64,000 nucleotides of DNA, from assembly GCF_019399895.1 (NCBI RefSeq), contig NC_091866.1, forward strand, positions 5,687,501-5,751,500. The letters are read 5' to 3'. The notes beneath the pieces were generated by a model, which was not told the origin of the DNA, searched no databases, and was given only the letters and a program-made list of their open reading frames with translations. Source of the DNA: Cardiocondyla obscurior (lineage: Eukaryota; Arthropoda; Insecta; Hymenoptera; Formicidae). Positions within the stretch are counted from its first letter, which is position 1; every line of letters begins with the position of its first letter. Made by a program: the position numbers and the translations under genes. Below are positions 26,172 to 40,022 of this stretch, one piece after another.

Positions 26172-26611
26172 AGTATTGTATATATTTATTATGAACAAAC
26201 GAATAAATGTAAACTATTGTACGTAAAGCTTTAATATGTGAACTAGCTTTAAGATATAAGTAAGCTAAATACAATTTTATGTAAAGTAATTTCTAAAATA
26301 ACATGTAAATAGTGCTTGCATCAATATTAATTTTTAAAATTTTATTTACAGATAGAATAATTTAAAAAAAAATAAAATAAAATTGAACTGATTGACGACG
26401 TCAGAATTTTTATCTGTAAATTTTTGGAGAAAATCCGCTACGAGTTGCTACTGTCGCTGCCAACAAATCGATGGATTAGTATCAATCGACAATAAATCAA
26501 ACTGAAAAAACATTTTCAGTACACTGAAAATCAGATGTGGCATTTACTGGCGTACGTGACTTCCTTCTCTTTCGGCCGCCGAGTGCGGGGAGGTGTAGTC
26601 GGGTGCGCGAT

Positions 26612-26808
26612 CAGTGATGGGAATCAGTGATGGGCTTAGAGCATATATTACTTAATAATAATATATTAATAATTAATATATGCTCTAAGGAATTGGGACG
26701 GAATTTTCGCGTATGCGCATTGAAAATGAATCTCGGTGTAGTAGTTACTACACTGAAATTTATTTTCAACGCGCATGTGCGAAAATTCCGTCCCGACTCC
26801 CATCACTG
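26612..26808. mobile_element. Non-autonomous hAT-type MITE
   Basis: Terminal inverted repeats CAGTGATGGGAATC and (opposite strand) CAGTGATGGGAGTC begin with the CAGNG typical of hAT elements. The 8-bp flanks TGCGCGAT and CGCGCGAT match at 7 of 8 positions, as expected for hAT target duplications. Internal arms GACGGAATTTTCGC are inverted again, so most of the unit is a fold-back. The left arm carries an extra block (26625-26689): a second CAGTGATGGG followed by a perfect 16-bp palindrome, CTTAGAGCATATATTA ... TAATATATGCTCTAAG. No coding capacity. Confidence 0.85.
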
Positions 26809-26819
26809 CGCGCGATCCT

Positions 26820-26955
26820 TTCCCCTCAGTCATCGGTGACCGCTGCTACGCGGTGTATCTACGCTCGCGCTTCGTGTGAGATTTGACTTAAGTACATCAC
26901 GCCAAGATCACGTACTCCAGCCACTGTCGCAGCATCACGAACGTCATTCCTGAAG
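26820..26955 (+). ncRNA. Exon-like CpG-rich segment with strong donor
   Basis: A CpG-containing, relatively GC-rich stretch ends in GAAG and a consensus GTAAGT donor at 26956. It resembles a 5' non-coding exon of a plus-strand transcript, but it sits between two genes converging on it, where no annotated promoter is expected. The left limit is approximate and no partner exon was identified. Confidence 0.3.
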
Positions 26956-28940
26956 GTAAGTATACGTCTTATGTACGTATATATCTCTTGGAGATAGGAT
27001 AAGTCTCTTTTAAAGACGCGAATAACGTCGCCTGTCGCGCTCGTTCACCGCAGCAGCTTCTCGTTGCTCTTATGTTGGACATATAATAATATGAAACGAA
27101 ATACCTGGTATAATGCATGCTTTGATTATAGAAAAAAGAATGCATGTCTCTTGCAAAGTCTCAGTGTCGTTTTAATAAAAGGTTTATTCATCATGTAACG
27201 TTATACAATGTGCGTAGACGCTATTTGTGCAATTTAACACTTTTTTTCTTTTTTTTTTTTAATGTGTGCATGGCATAGGTCTTTGTCATATTAACGATTA
27301 CAAGTTATGTATAAACTATCGAACTAATTTTTGCAGCTTATCTTTTTTAGTTTTTGTGCATTAAACAAATAACATATATATTAAATATAATACAGAATAT
27401 TATTTTCTTTCAGCAATACATATAATGCTCTAACAATTTAAATAAATAAAGCACTAATCTCTTTGGTATGATAACAATAAAGAATGTAATCTTGAACTAA
27501 AAAAAAAAAATATTAATTGATACTTTGATTGATTAGTCTGTACAACATTACAATAAAGTTACCCTTAATAATCCTCTTTCTAAACTTTAAATTTTTTTTA
27601 CTCTGATTTTGTGCTCAATTAGGAAGCAGTTTGTCATGGTATCATACGATTGTATTCTTATAGTTACGGTAATCATTACATGGATATTATGTATTTAAAT
27701 AAAATTAATATGCAAAGCATATATGCATATCGTATTATCATTGGCTGCATACTCCTTCATGTTAAATGTATAAATTTGTAAAGAATCTCTCAATATCATC
27801 TTGTATTAAAAAAAAAAAAATAAGTTAACATACAAGACTATAGTCTCGTTGTTAACAAATGTGAATGATTTATATAAACATAAAACACATACAAATTGTT
27901 TTACCACTAAATCACAATGACTCTTAGTAATATTTAAATACCTATATGTCGCAATTCAATTACAACTATTCTTATAATTGCGTTATAAAAATTCAAATTT
28001 GTGAAATAAATTAAAATTAAATGTAACAAATAGATTGCAAAATGTTAATGGTTCTTATATTATATTTAATGCATATTATATTATTAATAACAAATCCGTT
28101 CAAAAAATGGTAAGTATAAAATGGAGTAAGAAGATTTTTAAAGTTTTTATTACGATTAAAGCTATATGTGTATACGTTTCATATCAAAATTTATAAAAAA
28201 ATATCTTTTTTTTTTCATGAATATATATATGTTTAAAGTCATATTAAAATATTGAAATAAAATCTATGATTTAAAAAAAAAATAAAAAAAAAGGACGTTA
28301 GTGTAGTATGCTACACATTGTAGTGAATATTACAGCAACTATTGTTGATTGTAATAAAGCGATATTAAAATGTTCGATAAAAATTTGCTTATTTAGAATG
28401 TTAAAAATAAATTTCACAATTTTCATTCGTATATAAGCACGAATTTTCTTCTTACTTTGTATGTTTCTATCGATAATATTATAAAATCTTTCTGCATATA
28501 TCATAAAGCTTTGCTACATATAAGAATAAAAATATAATAGATTATTATAGCATTCATATTAGGACGATGTTATAATCTGTGTCACATATATGCGCTATAA
28601 ATTATAAAATATTACATTTTTTATATCCATTATCTATTTGGATTCTTTTGTCAATGGCATTGCTCGTTCAGTATAGATAAAACAATACCTTCTATTGCAC
28701 AAGTGCATTTGGTAAGAATTTTGTTTTTTAGTAGCGTATACTTATTCGTTCATTCTAAACTGAAAGAAAGGCACAAAGAAATATATTAAAACGCTAACTC
28801 TATTAAATGGTAACTCTTCTAAAGATCAATGATACAAAAATCGATGAAACACGCTTCGATAAACGTAGATGGACGTGTTTTGTTCACAATACTCGGCAAA
28901 GTGGACAATGTCAGGGCGTCTACAGAGTTTTTACGTTATA

Positions 28941-31900
28941 TTATATAGTCGCCGATTCTTCAACGGATAAAGTGTCATTGTTAGAGGCGAGTATATTCTT
29001 GTTCAAGTTATGAGTCGATCTCTTCGGTTTTGGTGGTGGTGTTGGTGGTTTAGAATGACCATCTACATCGTTGTCAGTTGGAGTCGGCAATTTGTTCTTT
29101 AATTGTCCCGAAGACTTATTGAGATTATTCAATGTAACTGTGCATCGATCAGTAGACAGCTCCTCCGGAAGATTACAATAATCGGCTTCGCGCATTTTTA
29201 TTGGCAAAGGTGGTGGTGGATCGTCTTCAGATGCTGTGCTGTCAGTTGTACCGACGCTATCTCTATTTCCTTTTCCTAAACTACTGGATTCCAATCCGTT
29301 ACTGATGCTTCTTAAATAATGAGATTGGCCAGACCAACGATTACTCATTCTTCTTTCTTTCTCAGCTTCTGATCTTAGAGGACGTTTTGGTGTTAGCTGC
29401 GTACAAAAGGGTATTTTAATTTATTACATATTAATTATTATATTTACTTTAAAGTTACGAGTAACGATTTATAAATTTTTACCTCTTGTCGAAGTTCGAA
29501 CACATGTGCTGAATGTAAATTAGACAACGATGTGACAGACGACGCTGTCTGCTGAATTGAACTATGAGATATTTCGGTTGTGGTATACCACTGGCTGGTT
29601 GGTTGATCGATCTTTGTTATTGTGGCAGAATTACTTTTTCGTGAACTTCTACGTTTTGCGTCTTTCTTCTTCTTGTATGTTCCTTGTATGTTCGGATTTC
29701 CCAGTGCTTTTTGCAAAGAGGCCGTTGACAAGATATGCGAACGCATGGAGTTATTCCTATAGAAAAATGTAAAAATGTCCTTATCAATAAAAAAAAGGTA
29801 ACTTTATGTGGCTAGATAGATAAAACAAAAAAAAAAGATAGATAGAAATCGATTACTAGCAATGTGCAACTCATATAAGAGAAGATAAGAGAAACATAAT
29901 GTATATAATCGCGATGTCATTTGAGTTTTGCATCAGTCTCGTAACACAAGTGTATGTTTTTAATTACCTATCGCAGTTATTGTAGACTTAAGAAGTTTAG
30001 TAGAGATTGCCAGCTGAAGGAGATGCATATTCCAGGGATATTTATAAAAAAAATTATGAAAAATGCAAAATAAGATCATGCAGATAAAAAGTAGACGAAT
30101 ATAAAAGGTAAAAAAAATTTTTGTAATTATAAAAAACTAAGAATATACTTTTTGCATAACGTAAAGGAATACGCACTCTCAAAACAGCTTCTGTTACATA
30201 CGTTTATAATGCAAACAGTATTATTAATGTTATTTACTCTTAAAATATGTGATGCTCCAAAACTATATAAATTAAATGAGTGCAATATATATAAATTAAT
30301 TACGTTGTGTACAAGTTATCAAAAATAAACCAAGCAAAGTATTAAGCATTATGTATGGATGCAAATTGTAAAAGAAATGTACATAGAATAGTACTAAGTG
30401 CGAAGAAAGGATAATAAGGTATTATGTGAGAGTTTATCGGGTCCAACAGCAATATTCCTGAAATCATATTGCATTCTTTTCTGTCACGTGTATTGAACGA
30501 TATTTTTATATTATTCTTCTTCTATTAATACAGAATGTATATTTTATAAATATTAAATTCGCGTAACCAACAAGTTTTAATTTAAATTGAATATTTATGT
30601 CACGTTTATGTCAACTTTAAGATACAAATGTATTACTTTAGATGCTTACGATTAATTATATTATATTTAATTAACTTAATTTAATCTACGAAAGTGCTTC
30701 GACTTCTAATTAGTGCTGGAGGTAAGTGAAACCCTGATATAAGTTTACCTTGGCAAATTGACGGTTTGAGCATTATTCAGAGTTGTGCTGTTGTTAAAAT
30801 TGAACGATGTAAGCGACTTGAACGTTGCAACTTGGGACCTTGTAAGTGAGGATACCCTGTAGTGAGTTGCACAGCTGAACGGGATAATTACAAAGTAACT
30901 CTAACTATTTATACAGTATGTTTAGATCAACAATGGTGTTTCAATCTTGTACATTCTGTATAGCATACGCAATTATATTATTTTTATTTTTAGTTAGGTC
31001 TCGTAAGATAGCAGCGTTATTTTATCATTTAATACAAATAAAAATATTGCTATAAATAACAGAATTTAATAATGATGATCGCGATATAATTACGGCATGC
31101 TATGCAATGTAGTTATATTTGTGTTAGTTACAATATATGAATTTATTAATAAATTGTTAAACATGCTGTGTAAGAATGGACAGAAAAGCTTACTCTGAAT
31201 TATTCATATTTGATTCGGACACACAGTAATTATCTCCTCTCGAAGTTGGTGGTCTTCTCATTGTTACGGTTTGCGTTAGGCTTTCAATTTGCAAGTCGCA
31301 GGTCTGTGTTTTAAAATAAATAATAAATTAAAAAATTCAACGCGAATACTGGCTTGATTATTATTTCGATAGATATTTAAATGATTAGAAATTTACCCGT
31401 TTTCCATATTTAGCTTCTACTTGAGTACGCATCGACGTAAAGCACTGCTCTAAACGTTGATGAAACGGTGCTAATTCGATGGGTGCTCGTGTTTTGTGTA
31501 ACTGTAGACCAACACTGAGTAGAGGAATTTGCTCTGCAATAAGTCCTTCTAATTTAAGAAGATCTGAACTCTCTTCTGGATGATTATCTCTGTATTCCGC
31601 GTTGAGAAAAGCCTTTTCATAGTTATCGACGCCACCCATAACAGCTGGATCTAATATGCCGTTCAATTTCATGCTCAGAGGGTTTAATGGAAGACTGGGA
31701 TCACTTCTGCGCAATAAAATAATCGCATAAAAGTATGAGGTTTTTATAAGATTATAACTTATTTTAGAAACAATAAAATTAATGTATGCATAAAAAGAAA
31801 AAATACAAACTTGTTAGCAATAATGAGGTCCCTCAGCGCCGTGTTCGTAGCTTCCATGGTTTCAATCGCATTTCTTAAGGGACTGACTAAGTATGTCTCG

Positions 31901-34900
31901 CTAGATGTCACAGGAAACCATCGAAGAATTCCCGGTAATGGGTAGCTTGTCACAAGTACTGTTCTTTCCAACCACAATGAAGCAAACTCGTTGCTAATGT
32001 TAGCGTTAGTATTTATTTCTTTTTCTTTCTCATTATATGTTGCAATCTCCTTTCTTGGAGCAGGTCTTGAAAATCTAAAGCGTTGGACATCGTTTACACG
32101 ATGATATCTAAAAGCATAAAGATAATTATAATCACAGAAATGTAATAAGTTTTAACTTGAATATAATATTGAGTATAAACCTTAAAACTGCTTCCGCGGT
32201 AACTGGTTTACCACTCAGTCGATGCCTCTTTTCATCCATCAGTGGTTCTACCTTATTGATTTGTACGTACTGATGATATGATTCTAACATTTCTGTAGTA
32301 GGTGGAGACAATTTATTCATTTGTTCTGCATTTGGCAACTGATTCAATGTTCTTGTGCAAAAATCGCTAAGTCGTTCGTATTCTTTTCCTCGATAAACAA
32401 ATACCTATATAACAAATATATTATTATCATTAAATAAAGAATAGAACAACAGATGAAATAAGACTAAAGATAACATGTAAATGTACCTTATTTTGAAGAA
32501 AAGCAGGATGTCCTTTGCCATAATACGCAACTCTGAAATATTCCGGTTCAGGTCTTAACTGTTTTACTATACAATCATAAAATTTTGCCATACGTCTTAA
32601 TAATACAGATAGTTGCAAATAATCAAATGTTTCTTCTTCATATTGCGAAACTAGTTCCTTACAAACGGCAAGGGCGCACTCCCACATTCTCCCTTTATCA
32701 AAATAATCGATAATATCATTGTACAATGCTTCTTTCAATTCTCGATGTGTTTGACATAACGGATATCTATAAAAATAATACAATATTTTTATTATTCATT
32801 TTTTCTCTGTACTTTTGAAAAGCCATTACTTCCGATAGAACATAAAATTGAATTTCCACCAAAAAAAAACTATCATTTTCGTAATCAATGCGTAAAAAAT
32901 ACGCAAGTTTTTTGCAGTTAAAAAAAAAATCAGGAGTAATGGCTTTTCGGAAGTTTATCCCATTTTTCAATAAATTTGTTATTTAATTCCGAGTAATGAT
33001 ACTACCTGTGTGAAATTAATAATGGTGACAAAGGTTGATCACTCCATGCTAATAACTGACTGTGAAGCTTTAAAGAATAAGCTGCTTCTGTATAATTATC
33101 GCATTCTAGATGTAATTCACACAATTTATTTACGTATCTGTAAGAAAATTATTCAGATTTAAAAGATACGTAATTCAAATTTTTAAAGATATATTTAATT
33201 TATTTTTTTTACCTGATATACATTTCTTTTCTGTTAATTTCAGAATAGAATTCCAATAAATTTACAGTACAAAGCATACGATGTTCTTGGGATTCTGCGT
33301 GAATAATATCACGATATTGTAATAAGCGTTCCATAAGTCTAGCTATAGTGTCAACGAAACGTAAGCCTTGCTCTCTCATTGTAGAATGTTTCTCGCATAA
33401 AGAACTCATAACGTCCGACCAAAGCATACGAAACTGTTCATCGCCTCTACCTCCTTCGACCTATTAAAACAAATTCTTGATTAAGTAAATTTTCCATTAA
33501 TGTAATTTTAATTTTTATTCCCATATTTTAAAATTAGTGTAAAAAATATTTATATAAATTACATACTAGAATGTCTAATTTTGCAATCATCTCGTTTTCA
33601 TATTCCGTAAAATTAGCTTTGATATGAGCAGGATCACGTTTAGTATCCCCATATCCTTCCACTATACGCGAACTGTAGTACTCGCATTGCATCATATCGA
33701 AAAAAATAGGTATAGTAGCTTTTCTTAATTCAGTATCGGGTATTAATGCCATTTCCAGTACGGCACCAACTAAAGTAGGCACAAACAGTATTTTGTGTTG
33801 ACCTAAGTTGAACCACATAGATCTAATTTCGAACACAGTTGCTCTATATTGCAGAAAAGCGAATTATATTATTATATTAATTTCATTCATATTGACACAT
33901 TATTTATATAAACTAATTTTAATTTATTCAGCTGCACAATATTTATCAAGTGCAATTACATCTAAAATGTATCGATAAAAAATTATCTGTCGTAATATTT
34001 TAAATATTTTGTATATAAGCTTATAAAGGACGTACCTGCGCATATCTTTGTAACGATTAATAATACGATTTCGTTTCGCTGATGTAAATGTTTCCAACTG
34101 TAAGGCGGGCTGAGTCAAAAACGCAATAGCGCAGTGAAAAAAATTTGACCATGCTTGATGTTCAAACTCGGTAAAAAAATAATCTCTAATCGTTGCCGAG
34201 AAATATCTTAAGGAATTTAGAATAATGTTATTTTGAAGCATAATCATTTCGCACCAATCTCCTGGGAATACACTTCTAGATACCAAATCTTTAAAGACTA
34301 ATAATATCTCCATAAGAAAGTCCAGTAAATCAATTTTGGTTCCAAAATGATTGATGTACACTTCATAATGATGTTGCGTCATTTGTCTGGAAATAATTTA
34401 AAGAAATAAAAGACATGTTTCAGTCGGTTTCTGTGGCCAAATTTTACGTTTGTTTTACATCTTTGAATATTATACATTTTTGAAAAATACCTGAATATTG
34501 CCAGCATCACGGATACTAAATTTCCAACTAATGGATTTTCTCTGTCCATTGATATAACTGTTTGTATAATAGTGCGTAAGGCTGTTAACATTATTTCCTT
34601 GACATCTGAAACTGTATTACCTACATCTTTTCTGAAAGTTAATTCCAGGATGTCAGATAATATTTTGACGCATAATTCCACCTATAATAACATAAAGAAC
34701 AGACGTAAAAAGTAAGATGCTTTGTACATGTGTCAATTCTACCTATCTCTAGAAAATAAAAGTAGAAAAGATTATTACGTAGATACAATATAAATCTACA
34801 TATTTAAATTAGTGTGTAATATGATATACAACTCTGCAATCTATACATCCACACGAAAAATTAATTTATGTAACGCGAATTGCCGGTGCTAAAATTGTAA

Positions 34901-37900
34901 TGCGACATAACAGACATAAGTGCAAAGTATATCAAAGTTTTATGTTAATTTGTCTTGAACATGGTGCTATGAAAAACACATTATTTATTCTGCATTTATG
35001 ATAAGTATTACCTCTTCAGAGTAGCCGCGGTGTTGGTTGAGCCGATGTCGATTTTCACCGAGCAGCCTGGCTACCTTCGCCACGCTCTTTCCAGGCGTAC
35101 TCGATAGCCCCTTTAAACGCCATTAACCAAAACCAAACCGTACAAAGAAAAGACAAAAAAAAAAAAAGGAAATAAAACAACCCTTGTTAGTGAAGGAAAA
35201 AAAAACAATGCCATTTTTAAAAAACGTATACGACTACATTACTGAAAAATTTTCCCGACACCAATGTCAACATAGAATTGTAAAAAAAACATAGTATTCT
35301 TAAACGTAGAATTAAATCAATCAATATGAGGAGAACATTATTCGTAGTATTTGAAAAAAAAAAAGAAAAAAAAAAGATTAATTAGATAATACTCAATTAC
35401 TTGTCTAATAATTTTTTGTGCCACATAAATTTTTCATATTAAATCGTTTTACGTTAAAATTTATCGCACAATGCAAATAAAATATTATAAACAACCTCAC
35501 TGGACAAACACATGCAGCATCTCAAGTTTTAAGTCATGTTTCACATGCTTCATCAACAGTTAATGTAAAGGATGTCTTTTAATTAATACGATTGATAATT
35601 TTTATTATTTTTGAATTTTTCAAGACACATTTGCAGTTATTACTACTCTTATTTTAAACGAAAAATTTAACAATTAATTAATAAAATTTAATAAAGAGTT
35701 TGATTACAAAAAAAAAAAAAAAAAAAAAAAAACAAATTACAAATAATTAAAAAAATAAAATTAAAGAAACATTCTTTGTAAATGTTTGAAACAGATTTAT
35801 AGAAAGATGCGTGGTGGAAATATCGCAGGCTGCACGGAAAGCACGAACAATAACATGTATCGCACGATGCATTAAACGATATAAAATCCACGTCAAAATA
35901 AATTTGGTTAAATTTAGTTATATGTAAATGTGTGATTAGAGCTCATTATAAAGTATTGTGAGAAAATATAAATATATGAACTTAATCATTTATCGTGAAA
36001 TAAAGATGAGTAATGAACATTCCATTTCATTTTTAAACTGTAAGTTAGGAAATAGCATTAGAAAATAGCATATTTTGTGCTAATGTCTTACCTCCTCTTT
36101 GGCCTCCAATAAGTCTCTCACAAGTATAGTAATTCTTGGTAATAAAATCGCTCTACAGTCCACATTTAAGAAAACCGGACTGTGAACGATGTCATTTACA
36201 GTCATCATTTTTTGCTTGGTTAATCTACCTGTTGGTAGAGTCACGAGTAAATCTGTTAAAATTGTACTCAATTGTTTGCCGCTGTAAACTCTTAATAAAT
36301 GAGGTATTGTCGTTGGTAGATACTTGAGACAGGCTCCTTGAACCAATAGAGTACCATCTGTTTCATGACTCATAAGATTTACGATAGATCGTAATAAATC
36401 GGTTAAAGTCTGTGAGAATTCTTCTTCATCCTGATTTAACCTTTAAAAAAAATTATTTAATTTATTATTATAATTAAACAATTTTAAAAACGTTTTATTT
36501 GCAATCGTGCAATAATTATTATACTGCATAAAAAAAAGAATTTGAATGTCACAACGAATAAGACATACTCAGTAAATAAAAGACGAGACTCAACAATAAA
36601 TCTCATGCAATATTGCAGATTTTTCATTGTTTTAAGCAATAAATCTCGTTCTTGACTATCGCCGTTGCTGACGTTGTCTATACGCTTACGCAATACAGCA
36701 ATTAATTTCTTATATGCCAGAGTTGCAGAAAAGCTTTCGGAAATATATAAATCTAACACTGGTTGAAAGTGTTGATACTTTCTATCAGAGACGAGTCCGA
36801 TAATATATAAAAGGCACTCAAAAACCACGTCATCATAGACATCACTGTCCGAATTACTCATTAGGATGTTAAATAAAGCATCTAAAACATCCTAAAACGT
36901 AATGTTAATTTTAATACAATTTTCTTTCAGAGAAAAATTATTTTCCATCATGTATGTAACCTTTGACTTCGGTTAATCAAGTTTATTATACCTGCAGAAA
37001 TTTCACTATTTCCTCTCCGTCAACCTTCATTAACGCGGCTAAAGATTCTTTTAAACCTGTATTGTGTGACGCCCAATTTAGTAACCCTAATAAGTCTACA
37101 TTTTGGGTTAATTTAGTTGAGCAAATATTGGTTGCTATTAAAAAGCTATCTTTACTGCTTAATGTTAACGATCCTAAGCTTGGTTTTTTTTCCACATTTA
37201 ATTCAGCCTAAAATATAGAAAAATAAAATAAAATACAAATAAAATACGTACCTTTTAAAAAATATATATCTTTTAATTAAATAAATAACTATATACCAAT
37301 TCTCCACGCGTTGATGGTAATTTGAAATAAGAGATATCGCTCTCCTCGTATTTCTTCTGTTCTAATTTGTAAACCAATAATTCGTGCTGTACGTCTTGTA
37401 AAGTCGTTCCATTGCGTTGCATTAATCGAACATAACTTAAAGCGAATGGCTTTTCAGACTTATCTTTTGCTTCGTTAGAACTGCGATGCTTAAACGTAAA
37501 CTTTAAGTGGGCTTGTTTAAATTCTTCTATAGGTATGGCAATCTTAAATGTTTCGCACCATCTAGGCTTGTCTTCGTGATAATAAATTACGCTACGGTAT
37601 TCGTCAATTGGAGATGCACCACCACCTAATGTCATAACTCCAGGGATTGATATACCATGTTCGTTACATACTTTGACCTATTAAAAATTATTAATATACA
37701 TTTATTAATTTTTTTATTATAATTATTTTTATTACAATTAAAAAAAAATTTACATTATTACTAACCGTTACTTCTACATTTTTATCTGTAGATTTGGAGC
37801 CTTTGCTAAATTCACCACTAATTAAAGTCAAATACAAATCATTGCGTACGTCACCGGGCAAAATAACTTCTGGAAATCCCATTTTACGCGCGATAGCAAC

Positions 37901-39056
37901 ATTACCGAGTACCAAATGTGGATTTTCATCACGTACCTTTTAATAAATATTCAAATGAATTGTAAAATATAATTTCCCATTCACAGCATAATTACGATTT
38001 TATCGAATATAATTTAATTTGATTAAAATTTACTTGTTTTGGATCGCCCCTCAATAATTTTAAGCTAGTCCATAATCCTTGCCCACCTGTGACATTAGCA
38101 ATATTACCATTGACGTGTTTCTGGATATTTGTTTCTTTCTGTGCAATAATCCTACGTAACGTGCCATCAAGACTATCTTTCTCACAACATCTGAAAGAAA
38201 GGTAAGAAACCAACAAAAACAAGCCTACCTCAATTATGTAACAGAATTCTCATAACACTGGATACTTTAGTTATTATTAAATCTCATAAAGTTAATTTAA
38301 AATATACACTTACTGTACAAAAGGTATAAAATGATGTTGCTCAACATCACCTTCAAGTTTGCCAGTAATAAATAAGGTAATATCCATCGCGGCTACTCCA
38401 AATGGTCTTCTCATATTTTCTGTGTTTTTAGATTTGCCTTGATTAGCTTGTGTAACACTCGACCGACGATGATCTGGTTCTTTGGCTTCCATACCACCTA
38501 TTCTAATTACATAACAGGCCAAATAAACTTTGTCTCTTGTCAAATCTCTGGAACCAAGATCCGTGAATAATACTCTAAGATTGTGCAACTGATCAATGTC
38601 CTTTGCAAGTCCCTCTTTGCTCCAAAATACCACATAGTTCTCTGTAATAGCTTTCATCTCTCTGCCGTCGTATAAAGTCAACAAAAGTTCTACATCCTCT
38701 GCCATTTTACATACAAAATTTCTCACACTGACAAAGAAGATATGTGAGTATACAGGTACTTGTGGCTTATAGGGTTTTTTCTTGGTGTCATTGTAAGCTT
38801 TTCTTATTCTTTCTGCAGCAGTTTTATGATGATAATATAACTGTATAGTGCTGGTCTCTAATGGATTGAAAATATTTCCATGCTCATCTCGAACTACCAT
38901 ATCCAAGCCCAGTAATTGATTTCCTGTGTCTATTTTTGCTGTTGCCAATTTTTTCATGTCTTTTAATTCGTCTACTGTTAAAGTTCCACTTAAAATCTTG
39001 CTTCTGAATCCAATTGCATCTAGAATTTGTTGCTGCATTGACCTGAAGTGCTCGGA

Positions 39057-39089
<33 letters not shown>

Positions 39090-40022
39090 ATTATTAAATT
39101 ATATCTTTAATTTTCTATTTTTTAAAATAAATGTAAATTGCATGCCATTGAGTATTTTATACATACCACATATAAATGTTTCCAGTAATGCCCCCATTCT
39201 CTTAAAACATTAGTAATCTCTTGCACTAAATTATCTGTAATTGTTGATTTTTGTAGGATATGTATATATGACTTTGGAAAAATTCCATATGTGCCCTTAA
39301 GCTTGCTACGTCCATAATACCAATCTCCACATTCTGCAGATATGTCTACAGGTTCTCCAACCGTTAAGCATATTGCTGGGATTGGGTATACAAAATTATC
39401 AATGGCTAGATAAAATAATAAAAGACAAAAATAAGAACATATGTCTGATTTTAATATTTTAATAATTTTTTTCAAGATTACATTTAAAATATTGTAAATT
39501 TTTTAATAATAATTTGAGAACTTTGCATGCCATTAACAAAATGAGACCTTTATTTATTAAATTTTATATTACAATTTAAAAATTAAAAAGGAATATAATA
39601 TAAATATAATATATACATTATTTGCCCTCAACAAATAATCAAAATGTGTATCTTAATAAAATATTTTCTTGTATACAGTTAAAAACAAGGTTTGAAATAA
39701 TTAACAATGTTTTACACGGACGACAAAAAATGTCTTTCAAATTAATTAAAAAAAAAAAATAAAAAAATAAAAAAAGGAGCAGTTTGCTATTTACATGGCT
39801 GGGACAATATAATGTCGTGCAAATTTAATGTACATGCAAATGCGAAAGGCATGGGAGTGGTGGACGCGTACGCTTGATCGATTGTCAGACGTTGTAACGA
39901 GAATTTATCTGAACTCGGAGGGCACCTCCCAGGATGTTGAGGTTTTCGCAGGGTTATTCATTTTTACATACGAAACGCTTCTCACCTACGCCCGCACGTT
40001 CGTCGATTCGCTTCCATGTCAT
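28941..40022 (-). CDS. mbc: Myoblast city, DOCK1/DOCK180-type Rac exchange factor
   Basis: Core exons: 39986-40022, 39167-39405, 38314-39062, 38034-38190, 37766-37936, 37297-37677, 36992-37207, 36569-36891, 36092-36440, 34491-34681, 34036-34386, 33567-33843, 33213-33460, 33006-33137, 32487-32766, 32181-32404, 31811-32107, 31397-31706, 31194-31303, 30749-30856, 29483-29756 and 28941-29396. These give 1959 residues, or 1992 with cassette 35012-35110; Drosophila Mbc is similar in size. Order: N-terminal SH3 (about 10-75, with AIDNF in place of ALYDY), a helical DOCK N-region with FGVAAMDIT, DHR-1/C2 (about 400-600, PGDVRNDLYLTL), an armadillo-like middle, and DHR-2 (about 1190-1670 with cassette, containing YEKAFLNAEY and GKGHPAFLQNK). 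The tail has proline motifs PPPLPIK and PPTPPPKPKR, as in Crk-binding DOCK1 tails. The DOCK1 branch, not DOCK3/4, is indicated by NFVCKMAEDVEL and CSTKLTQNVDLLGLL. Known role: with ELMO, activates Rac for myoblast fusion and engulfment. Confidence 0.96.
32803..32962 (-). mobile_element. Short inverted-repeat element, copy B (mbc intron)
   Basis: A 160 bp unit in an mbc intron with termini GAAAAGCCATTACT (left) and GGAGTAATGGCTTTTC (right). Its right end GTAATGGCTTTTCGGAAGTT is almost identical to the right end of copy A at 5830-5987. The interior block AAAATGATAGTT appears only on the opposite strand here, so this is an inverted copy. It contains no splice-compatible reading frame. Confidence 0.75.
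35012..35110 (-). other. mbc: mbc in-frame cassette exon (33 codons)
   Basis: A 99 nt, GC-rich open segment lies in an otherwise AT-rich 1.4 kb intron. It has a T-rich tract and AAAG acceptor upstream and GAAGAG plus GTAATA as donor. Both flanking exons are phase 0, so it inserts 33 basic residues (starting GLSSTPGKSVAKVARLLGEN) between AKEE and VELCVKIL without changing the frame. Vertebrate DOCK1, as I recall it, has nothing comparable here. It is probably an alternative exon. Confidence 0.65.

Larger units (their letters stand above)
26172..28940. other. Spacer between convergent PolrMT and mbc
   Basis: Contains the PolrMT 3' UTR, the hAT-type MITE (26612-26808), a CpG-rich segment around 26530-26960 with an exon-like end, and 1.9 kb of AT-rich sequence with A runs (27500, 27810) that should include the mbc 3' UTR. 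No coding exon was recognised. Confidence 0.5.

Noticed and set aside
29968..30013. Possible 46-nt extra mbc exon with AG and GTAAT borders
   Set aside because: In the phase set by the previous exon it has a TAA stop, and skipping it gives a continuous conserved-style tail.
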